From positions 1 to 6,959 of the forward strand of contig JACDAP010000388.1 in the NCBI GenBank assembly GCA_013695395.1: a stretch of DNA of 6,959 nucleotides, given 5' to 3'. The DNA comes from Solirubrobacterales bacterium. Lineage in GTDB: Bacteria; Actinomycetota; Thermoleophilia; Solirubrobacterales; Solirubrobacteraceae. Of this stretch, positions 1 through 6,084 are shown piece after piece. The position numbers and the translations under genes are program-made. The stretch's first letter is position 1, and every line of letters starts with the position of its first letter. The notes beneath the pieces were generated by a model that did not search any database, was not told the DNA's origin, and worked only from the letters and a program-made list of their open reading frames with translations.

Positions 1-567
1 CATCAGGTCCATCGGCGTGGTGGGCTCGGGATCCGGCGGCGGGACCTGCTGCTTGTCCTTGGTCGGCGCTCGGTCCTTGGAGTGCAGCATCCCGAGCAGC
101 TGGACCGCGCCGAGCCCGTCGGTGGTCGCGTGGTGGAGCTTCAACATGTAGGCCGCCTGCCCGCCCTCGAGGCCCTCGATGAGCACGACCTCCCACGGGG
201 AGCGCGCCTTGTCGAAGGGCACCATCGCGAGCTGCTCGGCCAGCCCCAGCAGCTCCTCCTGGGAGCCGTCGCCCGGAAGCCGGACGCGCCGCACGTGGTA
301 GTGGAGGTCGAAGTCCGGGTCGACCACCCAGGTCGGCGTCCCGAGCCCGAGCGCGGGCTCGACGACCCGCTGGCGGAAGCGCGGGACCAGGCGCGTGGCC
401 CAGTCGTGGGCGGCCAGGAAGCGCTCCCAGTCCGGCGTCGTGTCGAGCAGCTCGAGCGAGGTGATCGTGGAGCGCAGCCGCGGGTCGCCCTCCGCCCGCC
501 ACATGAGCGCCTCGGTCCCGTTCATCTCGCGCGCCTGCCCCCACGCGCCCGCCTGGTCGGAACTCAT
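1..567 (-). CDS. WS/DGAT-family O-acyltransferase (wax ester synthase / diacylglycerol acyltransferase), N-terminal part
   Basis: The family transfers an acyl group from acyl-CoA to diacylglycerol or a long-chain alcohol, giving triacylglycerol or wax ester at the inner membrane or lipid-body surface. The 189 residues present start [10 protein letters not shown]. The active-site motif HHxxxDG reads HHATTDG (H145, H146, D150, G151), with H146 the expected catalytic base. Family-typical stretches precede it: a MNGTEALMWRAE start region, VPRFRQRV, PTWVVDPDFDLHYHVRR and SPWEVVLIEGL. Members usually have about 450-490 residues, so roughly 60% lies beyond the left edge; the truncation is due to the window, not a lesion. 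The ATG overlaps the gpsA stop by 1 nt (TGATG), and an AGGTGG lies 4 nt upstream, so it is the last visible gene of the lipid operon. By position and sequence it resembles M. tuberculosis Rv2484c (from memory). Acceptor choice (diacylglycerol or alcohol) cannot be read from this part. Confidence 0.9.
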   Translation of the reverse strand, partial: MSSDQAGAWGQAREMNGTEALMWRAEGDPRLRSTITSLELLDTTPDWERFLAAHDWATRLVPRFRQRVVEPALGLGTPTWVVDPDFDLHYHVRRVRLPGDGSQEELLGLAEQLAMVPFDKARSPWEVVLIEGLEGGQAAYMLKLHHATTDGLGAVQLLGMLHSKDRAPTKDKQQVPPPDPEPTTPMDLM

Positions 568-1577
568 CACGCCACCTGGTGCTGTTCGCTCTTGGCCCGC
601 GCGTGCTGCAGCCCGCGGTAGGCCTCGCGCGGGTGGCGCCCCTCGTTGACCACGAGGTCGACCTCGCAGCAGATCGGGAGCGTCACCTCGTACTCCTCGG
701 CGAGCTCCATGACGGTCCGTGCGGTCTTCACGCCCTCGGCCACCTGGTTCATCTCCTCGGTGATCTGCTCGAGGCTCTTGTCGCGGGCGAGCTCCTCCCC
801 CACCCGGCGGTTGCGGGACTGCGAGCTCATGCAGGTGGCCATCAGGTCGCCGAGCCCGGTGAGCCCGGCGAACGTCCGCGTCTGGCCGCCCATCGCCTCG
901 CCCAGCCGGGTCATCTCCTCGAGCCCGCGGGTGAGGACCATCGCCCGCGTGTTGTCCCCGACCCCGAGCCCCTCGGCCATCCCGGCCGCGATCGCGATGA
1001 TGTTCTTGAGCACCCCGCCGAGCTCGGAGCCGAGCAGATCGTCGTTGCGGTAGACGCGGAAGCGCGGCGAGTGGAAGAGCGCCTGGAGCGACTCGGCGAC
1101 CCGAGCGTCGGCCATCGCGACGACCGCCGCCGCCGCCATCCCGTCAAGGACCTCCTTGGCCAGGTTCGGCCCGGCCATCAGGCCGACCGGATGGCCCGGG
1201 AGCACTTCGCCGACGATCTCGGTCGGCCGCATCCGCGTGCCCTGCTCGAGCCCCTTGGCCAGCGAGAGCACCGGCACCCACGGGCGCAGGTGCGGGGCGA
1301 CCTTCTCGAGCGTCTCCCGGATCGCGTGGGAGGGCACGCCGACGACGAGCACGTCGGCGGAGCTCACGGCCTCGGCCAGGTCGCTCGTCGCCTCGAGCGA
1401 CTCCTCCAGCTTGCGGTCGTCCAGGAAGCGGGAGTTCGTGTGCTGCTCGTGGACCTCCCGCGCGGTCTCCTCGCTGCGGGCCCAGAGCACGGTCGGGGTG
1501 TTGGCGGCGGCGAGCGAGGCGACCGTGGTCCCCCACGATCCGCCTCCGAGGACGGCGACGCGGATCGGTGGGGTCAT
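567..1577 (-). CDS. gpsA: NAD(P)+-dependent glycerol-3-phosphate dehydrogenase GpsA
   Basis: This cytosolic enzyme reduces dihydroxyacetone phosphate to sn-glycerol-3-phosphate, the backbone for glycerolipids. The 336 residues match the usual family length of 330-340. An N-terminal Rossmann fold shows GGGSWG (residues 11-16, the GxGxWG dinucleotide motif). Further family signatures are [11 protein letters not shown] (K108), [23 protein letters not shown] (K191, the position of the catalytic lysine), [34 protein letters not shown] and AEGVKTA. The ATG is favoured because AAGGAG lies 8 nt upstream; the reading frame stays open far upstream only because the DNA is GC-rich. It overlaps the HAD-PlsC gene by 4 nt (ATGA) and the WS/DGAT gene by 1 nt. 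Its place between an acyltransferase and a WS/DGAT gene suggests co-production of glycerol-3-phosphate with the enzymes that acylate it. No key residue is missing. Confidence 0.97.
   Translation of the reverse strand: MTPPIRVAVLGGGSWGTTVASLAAANTPTVLWARSEETAREVHEQHTNSRFLDDRKLEESLEATSDLAEAVSSADVLVVGVPSHAIRETLEKVAPHLRPWVPVLSLAKGLEQGTRMRPTEIVGEVLPGHPVGLMAGPNLAKEVLDGMAAAAVVAMADARVAESLQALFHSPRFRVYRNDDLLGSELGGVLKNIIAIAAGMAEGLGVGDNTRAMVLTRGLEEMTRLGEAMGGQTRTFAGLTGLGDLMATCMSSQSRNRRVGEELARDKSLEQITEEMNQVAEGVKTARTVMELAEEYEVTLPICCEVDLVVNEGRHPREAYRGLQHARAKSEQHQVA
572..577 (-). promoter_or_regulatory. Ribosome binding site of the WS/DGAT gene
   Basis: AGGTGG on the minus strand lies 4 nt before the ATG, inside the last codons of gpsA. 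It supports this ATG as start and means ribosomes finishing gpsA are already in place. Confidence 0.5.
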
Positions 1578-3028
1578 GCGGACAGCTCCTTCGAGGATGC
1601 AGGCCAGTGAGCAAGGGTGTGGACGAACTGCGCGCGGACCTCGGCGACGTGGTCGGCGACGGTCTCGGCCGTCCATGCGCTCGTGTCGAGCGGCGGCAGC
1701 ACGGCGACCTCGACGCGGCCGGGCCGCACGGTCTGCGCGCCGCGCCACATCACCTCGCCGGCGTTGCGGATGACGATCGGGACCATCGGGACCTCCGCCT
1801 GCATCGCGAGGTGGAAGGCGCCCTTCTTGAACGGGCCAAGCCGTGGGGTCGGCGAGCGGGTCCCCTCCGGCGCGATGACCAGGGAGGTGCCGGCTCGGAG
1901 CTTGTCGACGGCGGGCGCCATCGCCTCCTGCGCCTTCTTCCCGTCGGAGCGGTCGATGAAGGCGACCCCGGCGATGCGGAAGAACTGGCCGAAGCCCGGG
2001 ACGTTGGCGGCCTCCTTCTTGGCCACCCCGGTGAAGCCGCCGCGCAGGAGCTTGGCCATCAGGATCGTGTCGATCTTCGACTGGTGGTTGAAGGCGAAGA
2101 TGCATGGCCGCGCCGACCACAGGTGCTCGGTGCCGATCACGTCCACTTCGATGCCGGCGACGGCGAGGCTCACGTCGGCGCCCACGCCGCCGGTGATGTC
2201 GACGAGCGTCTGGCGCGAGCGCCGTAGGAGCCCGATCCCAGCTCCCGCGTAGGCCGCACCCGCCAGGCCGCCGTAGAAGGCGACCGTCCGCGCGACGTCG
2301 ACCGGGCCGGGGGTTCCGCCGCGGTCCGCGCAGCGCAGCACCGGCCAGTCGCGCTCGGTGGCCAGCCGCGCGAGCTTCCCGTCGGGCTCGACGCAGACCG
2401 GGTGCCCGGCCGCGGCGAGGAAGCCCGCGTCCTCGTGCCCGTTGGAGTAGGCGAAGCAGGCGTCGAGGTCGAGCTCCTCGGCGTCGGCCAGACGGCGCAT
2501 CGCCGCCTCCTTGCCCCCCGCCCACATCGCGTGGCCGGTGGCCCGCCCGGTCAGGCGCCCGTCCTCGGTCTCGACCTCGGTGCAGAGGACGTGCGCGGCG
2601 CCGATCTCCTCGGCCATCGGCGCGACCTGGAAGCGCGTCGCCGAGGAGGCGAGCACGACGGTGTGACCGCGCGCGTGGTGGGCCTGCACGAGCGCCCACG
2701 CCTCCGGGTGGAGCTGCCCGGCGATCCCGTGGAGGAAGAGGTCGGCGGAGAGCTCCTCCATCTCCTCGACGGTGCGCCCCTTCCAGGCACCCAGGGAGAG
2801 CTCGAGGAAGTCGGCGAACTCCTCTTCGGAGGAGATCCCGCGGGCGGTCGCGAGCATGGTCCGCACGAATTCCCACGGGCCGAGCTGCAGCGAGAGGATC
2901 CGGTGGCGGTAGAACGCGGTGGCCGAGTAGCCGCTGATCAGGGTGCCGTCGTAGTCGAAGAACGCCGCGACCTGAGGTCCCTCGGGTGCGTCCTGGATCT
3001 CCGCGACGAGCGCGTCAACGCTCGTCAT
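1574..3028 (-). CDS. plsC: Fusion of HAD-IB phosphatase and 1-acyl-sn-glycerol-3-phosphate acyltransferase (PlsC)
   Basis: A 484-residue two-domain protein. Residues about 20-225 are a HAD-superfamily subclass IB (SerB-like) phosphatase: motif I DYDGT (nucleophile D25, acid D27), motif II ASSATRF (S128/S129), lysine K173 in [10 protein letters not shown], and motif IV region [11 protein letters not shown] (194-204, D200). Residues about 249-268 are Gly/Ala-rich and hydrophobic, a probable membrane-associating segment. Residues about 300-470 are a PlsC acyltransferase with HxxxxD as NHQSKIDT (H315, D320), a FIDRSDGKK block, EGTRS (E388-S392) and [11 protein letters not shown]. PlsC acylates lysophosphatidate to phosphatidate at the inner membrane. 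The phosphatase substrate is not known; dephosphorylation of phosphatidate or lysophosphatidate would fit the operon (inference). In motif IV an Asn (N196) sits where many HAD-IB enzymes have Asp. The start overlaps plsB by 14 nt and the end overlaps gpsA by 4 nt. The same fusion occurs in M. tuberculosis Rv2483c (from memory). Confidence 0.93.
   Translation of the reverse strand: MTSVDALVAEIQDAPEGPQVAAFFDYDGTLISGYSATAFYRHRILSLQLGPWEFVRTMLATARGISSEEEFADFLELSLGAWKGRTVEEMEELSADLFLHGIAGQLHPEAWALVQAHHARGHTVVLASSATRFQVAPMAEEIGAAHVLCTEVETEDGRLTGRATGHAMWAGGKEAAMRRLADAEELDLDACFAYSNGHEDAGFLAAAGHPVCVEPDGKLARLATERDWPVLRCADRGGTPGPVDVARTVAFYGGLAGAAYAGAGIGLLRRSRQTLVDITGGVGADVSLAVAGIEVDVIGTEHLWSARPCIFAFNHQSKIDTILMAKLLRGGFTGVAKKEAANVPGFGQFFRIAGVAFIDRSDGKKAQEAMAPAVDKLRAGTSLVIAPEGTRSPTPRLGPFKKGAFHLAMQAEVPMVPIVIRNAGEVMWRGAQTVRPGRVEVAVLPPLDTSAWTAETVADHVAEVRAQFVHTLAHWPASSKELSA
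1586..1591 (-). promoter_or_regulatory. Ribosome binding site of gpsA
   Basis: A near-consensus AAGGAG on the minus strand lies 8 nt before the gpsA ATG, within the end of the HAD-PlsC gene. It is the strongest Shine-Dalgarno in the window and fixes the gpsA start inside a frame that stays open much further upstream. Confidence 0.75.
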
Positions 3029-5315
3029 CGAGCACCGTCTGCAACCGTTCGGCGTCCATCCGCCCGATCTCCGCGACCCGCTCGAGCAGCTCCTCGACCT
3101 CGGCCAGGAACACCTGGCGGGCCTGCCGCGTCTCGTCACGGCCGGGATCGACCACGTCCCGGTTGGCGGCGAGCTGGAGCGCACTCGCGTAGAGCTCCTG
3201 GGAGATCGACTCGGGCCCGTGCAGCTGCCCCTGGAGGAGGAGCTGGCGGCCGACGCCGAGGCACTCGTCGAGGAACTGGGCCTTGTCGAAGCCCTCGCGC
3301 GGGTCACGCCCGGCGAGCACCCGGGCGACCACGAGCTGAGCGTCGACGAACGAGCGCAGCGCACGGTGAGCGACGAGCGTCGGGGTCCTCTCGAGCAGGT
3401 CGCGTGCGCCCTCGGAGCTGAGCGCGCGCTCCCGCCAGTCGGGGGCGAAGCGGGCGAGCTCGACGGCGAGCTCGGCGCGGAACTCCTCCTTCTCGGCGAA
3501 GAAGAACTCGAACTTCAGGAGGTCGCGGATGGCCAGGCAGTCCTCCCACGCCGTCTCCACCGGGTCCTCCCCCGGGCCCTCACGGCTGAGCTTCAGCACC
3601 GCGAGCTCGACGATCGCCCGGTTCAGGATGTGGTGCAGGACCCCGTTGCGGTAGAAGGCCGCGACGTGGTGGCGCTCCGGGAGGATCGACCACACCGGCT
3701 CGCTGCCGCCGTCGTAGCAGCTGACCACCTCGGCCGAGCAGAGCTCCCCGAGCGTCCCGTGCAGGGTGACGTCGCGCCGCAGCTCGGCGATCGGGCCGGC
3801 GACCTCGCGCTCCTCCATGAGGTCGAGCACCCGGGCGACGACGAGCTGCACCTGGCGGAAGGTGACTGCCCGGTCGCGGGTGCCGAGCAGCGCGAAGGTC
3901 ACGATCGAGGTGGAGGTCGCGGGCGAGATGCGGTTGATCCCGTCGCAGACGCGGAAGGCGACCTTCTCGAGGCCGAGCCTGTCCTCGCCGCCCTCGGCTA
4001 TCGCCTCGCGCAGGGAGATGCCCTCCCCGAAGACGACCTGCGCGCGCCCGACGTTGCGGCGCTGCGCGCGCACGTAGTCGGCAAGCCATTTGAGCCCCTC
4101 GCCGCTCTTCTTCGCGCCGCGCTGCTCGGCGGCCATCGCCCCGACCTCCGAGAGCTGGTCGTAGACGATCGAGACCGGCACGAGCACGACGTCCTCGGCG
4201 CGCTCGTCCTCCAGCGCGCGGACCAGGTAGCGCAGCAGCCCGAACTTCGGCGGGCGCAGCTTGCCGGTGCGGGTCCGCCCGCCCTCCAGGTACCACTCGA
4301 TGTTGAAGCGCTTGGCGACGAGATGGCCGAAGTACTCGCGGACCGCGAGCTTGTAGATCTGGTCGTCGCCGAAGGTCCGGCGGATGAAGATCAGCCCGGC
4401 GCGCTTGCCGAGCGGCCCGATCGGCCAGAAGGACATGTTCCCGCCGGCGATCAGGTGGTTGCGGGGGAAGTCGTTGTCGTGGAGCACGCTCGCGAGGACG
4501 AGCGGATCGGAGTAGGAGCGGTGCGAGGGCAGGAAGACGAGCGCGTGCTCCCGGTTGCGCTCCCGCAGCCGCTCGAGCGACTCGACGTCGACCTCGACGC
4601 TCCAGGCCCGCTCGTGCAGCGGGCTCATCACGGTGCGGAAGGTGTCGATCGCGAGGCGGCTCTGGACCGCGACGAGCTCGCCCAGGCAGCTCGTCGCGTC
4701 CTTCAGCACGTCATCGGCGGGGCGGCCGAGCTGCTCGGCGAGCGCGGCGATCTCGTCCCGGAACCGGCCGGAGGCGGTGATCTGCTCGGCCACCAGCCGC
4801 GGGATCTTGTAGCGGTCGCCGATGATGCCGCGCTCGGCCCGCTCGCAGGCCAGCTGCGCCTGGCGATCGACGAACGCGCCGAACGCATCCGAGCCCCCGC
4901 CGCCCCCCGACTCCTTGCGGAAGCGGCCGCGGAGATCGGAGACGAGCGCGGGCTCGCCCGGGGTGACCCGCACGCGGTCGGGCTCGCGGCGGGCGATCAT
5001 TCCCTGGAGCGGTGCCCAGGGCCGGTGCGGGTTGGTGAGGGCGAGCAGGTCGGCGGCCCGCGCCTGGCGCCCTCCGTCCCGCTCGCGCGGCAGCCAGGTG
5101 ACGCGGACGGGCAGCACGAGCGGGTCGTCCTCCCGGCAGAGCCGCTCGCCGAGGCCGGACGCGTCGTGGTCGAGCAGCTCGGCGTCCGGGTGCTCGGCCT
5201 GCGCCCAGGCGCGGATCTTGGCCTGCTCGGTGGGCGTGCGGGCCTGCGCGAGGATCACCGTCGGCGGGGTGGTCGGGGCAGGCGGCGAGGGCCTCGGGGT
5301 GGTGGCGCTCTCCAT
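3015..5315 (-). CDS. plsB: Glycerol-3-phosphate 1-O-acyltransferase (PlsB, actinobacterial PlsB2 type)
   Basis: This enzyme puts the first acyl chain on glycerol-3-phosphate to give lysophosphatidate at the inner membrane. The 766 residues are close to the PlsB2 length (about 790). Residues 1-130 form the N-terminal domain typical of actinobacterial PlsB, with DPLVLPVRVTWLPRE and DLLALTNPHRP. A glycine linker (136-143) follows. The acyltransferase core shows all four motifs: I LPSHRSYSD (H265, D270), II FIRRTF (310-315), III EGGRTRTGKL (from E344) and IV VPVSIVYDQL (P380). A helical C-terminal region of about 350 residues completes it. The ATG at 5315 is preferred because an AT-rich promoter-like patch lies upstream; alternatives in the same frame are GTG at 5333 and ATG at 5372. 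No start has a good Shine-Dalgarno. It is the first gene of the operon, diverges from the small membrane-protein gene, and overlaps HAD-PlsC by 14 nt. Confidence 0.95.
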   Translation of the reverse strand: MESATTPRPSPPAPTTPPTVILAQARTPTEQAKIRAWAQAEHPDAELLDHDASGLGERLCREDDPLVLPVRVTWLPRERDGGRQARAADLLALTNPHRPWAPLQGMIARREPDRVRVTPGEPALVSDLRGRFRKESGGGGGSDAFGAFVDRQAQLACERAERGIIGDRYKIPRLVAEQITASGRFRDEIAALAEQLGRPADDVLKDATSCLGELVAVQSRLAIDTFRTVMSPLHERAWSVEVDVESLERLRERNREHALVFLPSHRSYSDPLVLASVLHDNDFPRNHLIAGGNMSFWPIGPLGKRAGLIFIRRTFGDDQIYKLAVREYFGHLVAKRFNIEWYLEGGRTRTGKLRPPKFGLLRYLVRALEDERAEDVVLVPVSIVYDQLSEVGAMAAEQRGAKKSGEGLKWLADYVRAQRRNVGRAQVVFGEGISLREAIAEGGEDRLGLEKVAFRVCDGINRISPATSTSIVTFALLGTRDRAVTFRQVQLVVARVLDLMEEREVAGPIAELRRDVTLHGTLGELCSAEVVSCYDGGSEPVWSILPERHHVAAFYRNGVLHHILNRAIVELAVLKLSREGPGEDPVETAWEDCLAIRDLLKFEFFFAEKEEFRAELAVELARFAPDWRERALSSEGARDLLERTPTLVAHRALRSFVDAQLVVARVLAGRDPREGFDKAQFLDECLGVGRQLLLQGQLHGPESISQELYASALQLAANRDVVDPGRDETRQARQVFLAEVEELLERVAEIGRMDAERLQTVLDDER

Positions 5316-5437
5316 CGACCGACCATCGCACACGGACTGAGGCGCGTGTAAAACCAACCTGCGAACGAACATCCGGCGGCGCCCGCGCCGCCACCGCGTC
5401 CCGCATGAACCGTCGGGCCCCCGGGCATGCCAACGGG
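5316..5437. promoter_or_regulatory. Divergent promoter region between plsB operon and small membrane-protein gene
   Basis: This 122-nt gap separates two divergent genes and should hold both promoters. The one AT-rich patch is TGTAAAAC at 5347-5354, in otherwise GC-rich DNA. Read on the minus strand it gives TTTTACA about 32 nt before the plsB ATG, a reasonable place for a -10 element; on the plus strand TGTAAAA could serve the other gene. I see no convincing -35 box for either. The region also holds the 5375-5392 inverted repeat and a short GAAC-GAAC direct repeat at 5363-5370. Promoter assignment is inference. Confidence 0.4.
5375..5392. promoter_or_regulatory. Perfect 7-bp inverted repeat, possible operator or leader hairpin
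   Basis: GGCGGCG and CGCCGCC are separated by CCCG, a perfect 7-bp stem with a 4-nt loop. It lies 60 nt upstream of the plsB ATG and 45 nt before the plus-strand ATG at 5438. It could be an operator, or a hairpin in the leader of the plus-strand gene. In DNA this GC-rich such repeats also arise by chance. Confidence 0.3.
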
Positions 5438-5749
5438 ATGTCCGTCAAGTCGAAGCTCGGCCGCAAGGCCGCCACCTCCGTCGTCAAGCACACCGCCCAC
5501 GGGACGGTCTCGAGGGCCCGCCGCGAGCCGATCCGCGCGTCCAGGCTCATCGGTCTCGGCGCGGTGCTCGGCGCTCTGGCGGGCTTCCTCGGCGGCCGCG
5601 CGGCGGGGCAGAAGGCGGCGACCCCGGAGCCCTACGTGACGCCGACCCCGGCGCCGCCGAGCCCGGAGAGCGTGAGGCTCCAGCCCGATCCGGGCCTCGC
5701 GTCCACGCCCGCGGCGGGGAGCACCCACCCGGACCCGGACGCTGCCTGA
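5438..5749 (+). CDS. Small basic single-pass membrane protein with glycine zipper, function unknown
   Basis: I do not recognise this 103-residue protein (start MSVKSKLGRK). Residues 1-36 are rich in Lys and Arg, with no signal-peptide cleavage pattern. Residues 37-53 form one hydrophobic segment in which G41, G45, G49 and G53 fall every fourth position, continued by G57: a glycine zipper, which in known proteins packs membrane helices against each other. Residues about 61-103 are Pro/Ala/Ser/Thr-rich and probably disordered. The basic N-terminus suggests an N-in topology with a short outer tail. An ATG at 5405 in frame would add 11 residues; I prefer 5438 because the extension (MNRRAPGHANG) looks like non-coding sequence, though neither start has a clear Shine-Dalgarno. 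It diverges from plsB and may share its regulation; a role in lipid or envelope biology is only a guess. Confidence 0.6.
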   Translation: MSVKSKLGRKAATSVVKHTAHGTVSRARREPIRASRLIGLGAVLGALAGFLGGRAAGQKAATPEPYVTPTPAPPSPESVRLQPDPGLASTPAAGSTHPDPDAA

Positions 5750-5816
5750 GCTCCGGCGGGCGCGCGTGGCCTTCTGCGCGTGCCCGATCTGGCGCGTCTG
5801 CTCGCCCGGGTCGGCC

Positions 5817-5880
5817 TGAGCGCCGCCGCCGACGCCCGACGCCGCCGATGAGCGCCGCCGCCGACGCTCGACGCCGCGGG
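5817..5880. repeat. Two-copy 32-bp direct tandem repeat
   Basis: Two adjacent 32-bp units (5817-5848 and 5849-5880) both begin TGAGCGCCGCCGCCGACGC and continue with CGACGCCGC. They differ at one internal position (C/T) and at the last three bases (CGA against GGG at the ends). The units are made of GCCGCC/GACGC words, so slipped-strand duplication is the simplest origin. No coding frame uses it. Confidence 0.8.
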
Positions 5881-5910
5881 CCTCTCAGCCCTCCACCGCG
5901 CCCAGCATTC

Positions 5911-5926
5911 GCCTGGCCGACCAGGC
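5911..5926. other. Perfect 6-bp stem hairpin, GCCTGG-CCGA-CCAGGC
   Basis: GCCTGG and CCAGGC flank a 4-nt CCGA loop. It lies 160 nt after the plus-strand gene and just before the first large hairpin. No T-run follows on either strand. It could be a weak terminator or a chance palindrome. Confidence 0.35.
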
Positions 5927-5932
5927 TCCGCT

Positions 5933-5977
5933 TGAGTGCGGATGAGCGCCCGAGGGGTGGACGCGTATCCGCACTCA
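5933..5977. repeat. Covarying hairpin repeat, copy A
   Basis: TGAGTGCGGAT (5933-5943) pairs perfectly with ATCCGCACTCA (5967-5977). After a G-T wobble (5944/5966) and an A/G mismatch (5945/5965), three more pairs form (5946-5948 with 5962-5964). The 13-nt loop 5949-5961 reads CCCGAGGGGTGGA. Copy A (5934-5983, including the shared CACCGATC tail) is identical to copy B at 42 of 50 positions. No T-run follows either arm, so it is not a standard intrinsic terminator. Confidence 0.8.
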
Positions 5978-5993
5978 CCGATCAGGGGTAGCC

Positions 5994-6036
5994 GAGAGCG
6001 GATGAACGCCCGAAAGGTGGACGTCCATCCGCTCTC
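5994..6036. repeat. Covarying hairpin repeat, copy B
   Basis: GAGAGCGGATG (5994-6004) pairs perfectly with CATCCGCTCTC (6026-6036). One A/C mismatch (6005/6025) is followed by three more pairs (6006-6008 with 6022-6024), closing the 13-nt loop CCCGAAAGGTGGA (6009-6021). It is a direct repeat of copy A at a 60-bp period, in the same orientation and with the same CACCGATC tail to 6043. Compared with A, the stem differs by a T-A to A-T swap (5937/5973 against 5997/6033) and a G-C to A-T swap (5946/5964 against 6006/6024), both keeping the pairing. Confidence 0.8.
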
Positions 6037-6041
6037 ACCGA

Positions 6042-6063
6042 TCCGTCGCCCTCTTCCGACGGA
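6042..6063 (-). terminator. Possible transcription terminator of the MFS gene
   Basis: TCCGTCG (6042-6048) and CGACGGA (6057-6063) form a perfect 7-bp stem with an 8-nt loop. On the minus strand it begins 21 nt past the MFS stop codon, where a terminator would be expected. No U-run follows, which is common for hairpin terminators in GC-rich actinobacteria. It overlaps the tail of hairpin copy B by 2 nt. Confidence 0.45.
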
Positions 6064-6084
6064 CCGAGCAACGGGATCCGCGGG

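Larger units (their letters stand above)
5750..6084. other. Structured intergenic region between convergent genes
   Basis: This 335-nt region separates the 3' ends of the small membrane-protein gene and the MFS gene. I find no credible coding sequence in it: the open frames on both strands are short, Arg/Pro-rich and lack ribosome sites. It holds a 32-bp tandem repeat, a 6-bp hairpin, two copies of a larger covarying hairpin and a likely terminator, each listed separately. Positions 5750-5816 contain only three scattered GCGCGT words (5762, 5776, 5792) and no clear terminator for the plus-strand gene. Confidence 0.7.

Noticed and set aside
579..1610. 343-residue plus-strand open frame opposite gpsA
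   Set aside because: Antisense shadow of gpsA; composition is low-complexity and no domain is visible.
567..2876. Single 769-residue minus-strand open frame that contains gpsA
   Set aside because: The part upstream of 1577 is Arg/Pro/Gly-rich out-of-frame reading of the HAD-PlsC gene. The real gpsA starts at 1577 with its own AAGGAG and a start typical of the family.
3219..5351. 710-residue plus-strand open frame opposite plsB
   Set aside because: It is the antisense shadow of plsB in high-GC DNA, Leu/Val/Glu/Arg-rich with no recognisable motif, and plsB has all four acyltransferase motifs.
5547..5978. 143-residue minus-strand open frame spanning the small gene and the repeats
   Set aside because: Arg-rich low-complexity translation, start inside hairpin copy A, and antisense to the more plausible small membrane-protein gene.
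5933..6036. Simple intrinsic terminators for the two convergent genes
   Set aside because: No T-run follows on either strand, and the conserved 13-nt loop is not expected of terminators. A secondary terminating effect cannot be excluded.
5817..6043. CRISPR array
   Set aside because: Only two copies of each repeat, of unequal type, with no spacers of uniform length and no cas genes.
5933..6043. Integron attC-like sites
   Set aside because: Folded tandem sites with a 60-bp period invite this reading, but the core RYYYAAC/GTTRRRY boxes are absent and there is no integrase or cassette gene.
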